From: an uncultured Eubacteriales bacterium
GTDB taxonomy: Bacteria; Bacillota; Clostridia; UMGS1810
Reading direction: 5' to 3'
Assembly (NCBI GenBank): GCA_900555295.1
Contig: USKN01000127.1
Span: 1-5,536, forward strand
Length of the DNA stretch: 5,536 bases
Positions 4,387 through 5,536 of the stretch are shown here, piece after piece. The number at the start of each line of letters is the position of its first letter. Positions within the stretch are counted from its first letter, which is position 1. A model generated the notes under the pieces. The model ran no database searches, was not told where the DNA came from, and saw only the letters and a program-made list of their open reading frames with translations. The position numbers were made by a program, and so were the translations under genes.

Positions 4387-5536
4387 ATGAAATTAAGCAA
4401 GCTTATAAAAAATGTTAAGTGCAAAAATATAATATCAGATCATTTAAACCCCGAAATAACGGGTGTCAGATATAATTCAAACAAAGTGGAAAAGGGTAAT
4501 TTGTTTGTTGCGGTTAAAGGATATAAAACAGACGGTCACAAGTATATAAAATCGGCTGTTGAAAACGGTGCCGCAGCCGTAATATGCGAAGAAAGACAGG
4601 ACGATTTGCCCGTTCCGCAGATTATAGTTGAAAATTCAAGAATTGCCGAGGCGGTTGTATCTGCCGAAATGTTTTCAAATCCGTCAAAAAAGCTTAAACT
4701 TATAGGCATTACGGGTACAAACGGTAAAACAACCTGTACTTATTTGGTAAAACAGATTTTGGAAAGTAACGGATATAAATGCGGACTTATAGGTACAAAT
4801 CAAAATATGATAGGTGATACCGTGCTTGAAACAGGACGTACAACACCCGATTCTTACGAATTACAGGAGCTTTTTTCTAAAATGAGCAGCCAAAACTGCG
4901 ATTATGTAATTATGGAGGTATCGAGTCACGCGCTTGAACTTGACAGGGTTTACGGCTGTGAGTTTGAGGTGGGTGCATTTACCAACCTTACTCAAGACCA
5001 TTTAGACTTTCATAAAACAATGGACAATTATGCAAAAGCAAAAAGCAAATTGTTTTCTATGAGTAAAAAAAGCGTTATAAACGCCGATGATAAGTATGCT
5101 GATGTTATGATAAAAGGTGCGTCGGATTATATTACTTACGGCATCAACGAAAATGCGGATATAAAAGCCGAAAATATAGAATACAGTGCGCGCGGTGTTG
5201 CATTTAATGCCGACAACACAAATTATTATTTGGGTATACCGGGCAGCTTTTCGGTATACAATGCATTGTGCGCAATTGCAATTGCAAAGAGCGTTGGAAT
5301 TGACGATGTAAATGCCGCAAAAGCACTTAAATGCGCTCACGGCGTAAAGGGCAGAGCGGAAATTGTGCCTACGGATACGGATTACACCGTTATGATAGAT
5401 TATGCGCATACACCCGACGGTTTGGAAAATATACTCAATACTGTAAGAGGATTTGCCAAGGGCAGAGTTGTGATTGTGTTTGGCTGCGGCGGTGACTCCG
5501 GCAATGCCTCCAAAGGTCCGAAGGACACCCTGACTG
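4387..5536 (+). CDS. murE: UDP-N-acetylmuramyl-tripeptide synthetase MurE, 3' end missing
   Basis: MurE is the cytoplasmic ATP-dependent ligase that adds meso-diaminopimelate or L-lysine to UDP-MurNAc-L-Ala-D-Glu. The 383 visible codons have no stop; about 100 residues of a usual length near 485 are absent. Visible are VRYNSNKVEKGNLFVAVKG (27-45), the ATP-binding loop GITGTNGKTT (107-116), TTPDS (152-156), MEVSSHAL (176-183), FTNLTQDHLDFH (198-209), the lysine expected to be carbamylated (K219 in YAKAKSKLF), GVKGRAE (319-325), IDYAHTPDGLE (337-347) and VFGCGGD (364-370). After D370 the expected RDxxKRPxM is replaced by SGNASKGPK. The motif that separates Dap from Lys enzymes (DNPR versus others) lies beyond the window. 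ATG 4387 has AAAGGT (4372-4377) at 9 nt; an in-frame ATG at 4369 has no ribosome site. Confidence 0.93.
   Translation, partial: MKLSKLIKNVKCKNIISDHLNPEITGVRYNSNKVEKGNLFVAVKGYKTDGHKYIKSAVENGAAAVICEERQDDLPVPQIIVENSRIAEAVVSAEMFSNPSKKLKLIGITGTNGKTTCTYLVKQILESNGYKCGLIGTNQNMIGDTVLETGRTTPDSYELQELFSKMSSQNCDYVIMEVSSHALELDRVYGCEFEVGAFTNLTQDHLDFHKTMDNYAKAKSKLFSMSKKSVINADDKYADVMIKGASDYITYGINENADIKAENIEYSARGVAFNADNTNYYLGIPGSFSVYNALCAIAIAKSVGIDDVNAAKALKCAHGVKGRAEIVPTDTDYTVMIDYAHTPDGLENILNTVRGFAKGRVVIVFGCGGDSGNASKGPKDTLT
5497..5536. other. Suspected junction: foreign or chimeric sequence at the window end
   Basis: The last 40 bases contain 24 G/C (60%), against roughly 40% in the preceding genes. Nine of the 13 complete codons after D370 of MurE end in G or C, including CTG, ACC and TCC, whereas upstream murE mostly uses TTA/CTT/TTG, ACA/ACG and TCA/TCG-type codons. 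At the same point the near-invariant MurE motif GGDRDxxKRP is lost. Contig chimerism at an assembly end, insertion of an element into murE, or real divergence could explain it; assembly error seems likeliest. Confidence 0.55.

Noticed and set aside
5002..5409. 135-codon minus-strand frame opposite murE
   Set aside because: The + strand carries conserved MurE motifs throughout; the antisense translation is Cys/Ile/Phe-rich and resembles no family.
5493..5536. TGACT at 5493-5497 and 5531-5535 as a possible insertion-site duplication
   Set aside because: A 5-bp match 38 bp apart is likely by chance, and 38 bp is too short for an element between the copies.

Overview
The window holds the start of a division and cell wall (dcw) cluster from a low-GC, Gram-positive-type bacterium, most likely a member of the Clostridia. 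This rests on A+T-rich codons (many ATA, AGA, TTA), strong AGGAGG-like ribosome binding sites, the gene order mraZ-rsmH-ftsL-PBP-murE, and a SpoVD-like penicillin-binding protein with C-terminal PASTA domains. The species cannot be named from this sequence. All genes lie on the + strand, and no RNA genes, mobile elements, CRISPR arrays or clear terminators are visible.

Layout. Positions 1-148 hold a sigma-A-like promoter (21-49), four GTG-centred boxes at exact 10-bp spacing (57-93) that match the MraZ operator pattern, and an A/T-rich leader. Then come mraZ (149-580), rsmH (596-1528), an ftsL-like gene starting with TTG (1540-2058), an unusual 123-nt spacer (2059-2181), a class B PBP of SpoVD/FtsI type (2182-4368), and murE (from 4387, running off the window end). 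Apart from the spacer, the gaps are 11-18 nt, as expected for one operon.

How the genes fit together. MraZ probably represses the operon through the four boxes. RsmH methylates 16S rRNA. FtsL is a bitopic divisome protein that helps recruit or activate the septal synthase. The PBP cross-links septal or spore peptidoglycan. MurE adds the third amino acid to the UDP-MurNAc dipeptide precursor in the cytoplasm.

Most of the window is ordinary. Two places are not. The ftsL-PBP spacer has a perfect AGGAGG with no canonical start codon behind it, an 11-bp inverted repeat, a strongly T-rich stretch, and an open frame for a 28-residue hydrophobic peptide that ends inside the PBP ribosome binding site. 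At the right edge, from about 5497, murE loses its family signature and base composition jumps to 60% G+C, which suggests a chimeric contig end or an inserted element.
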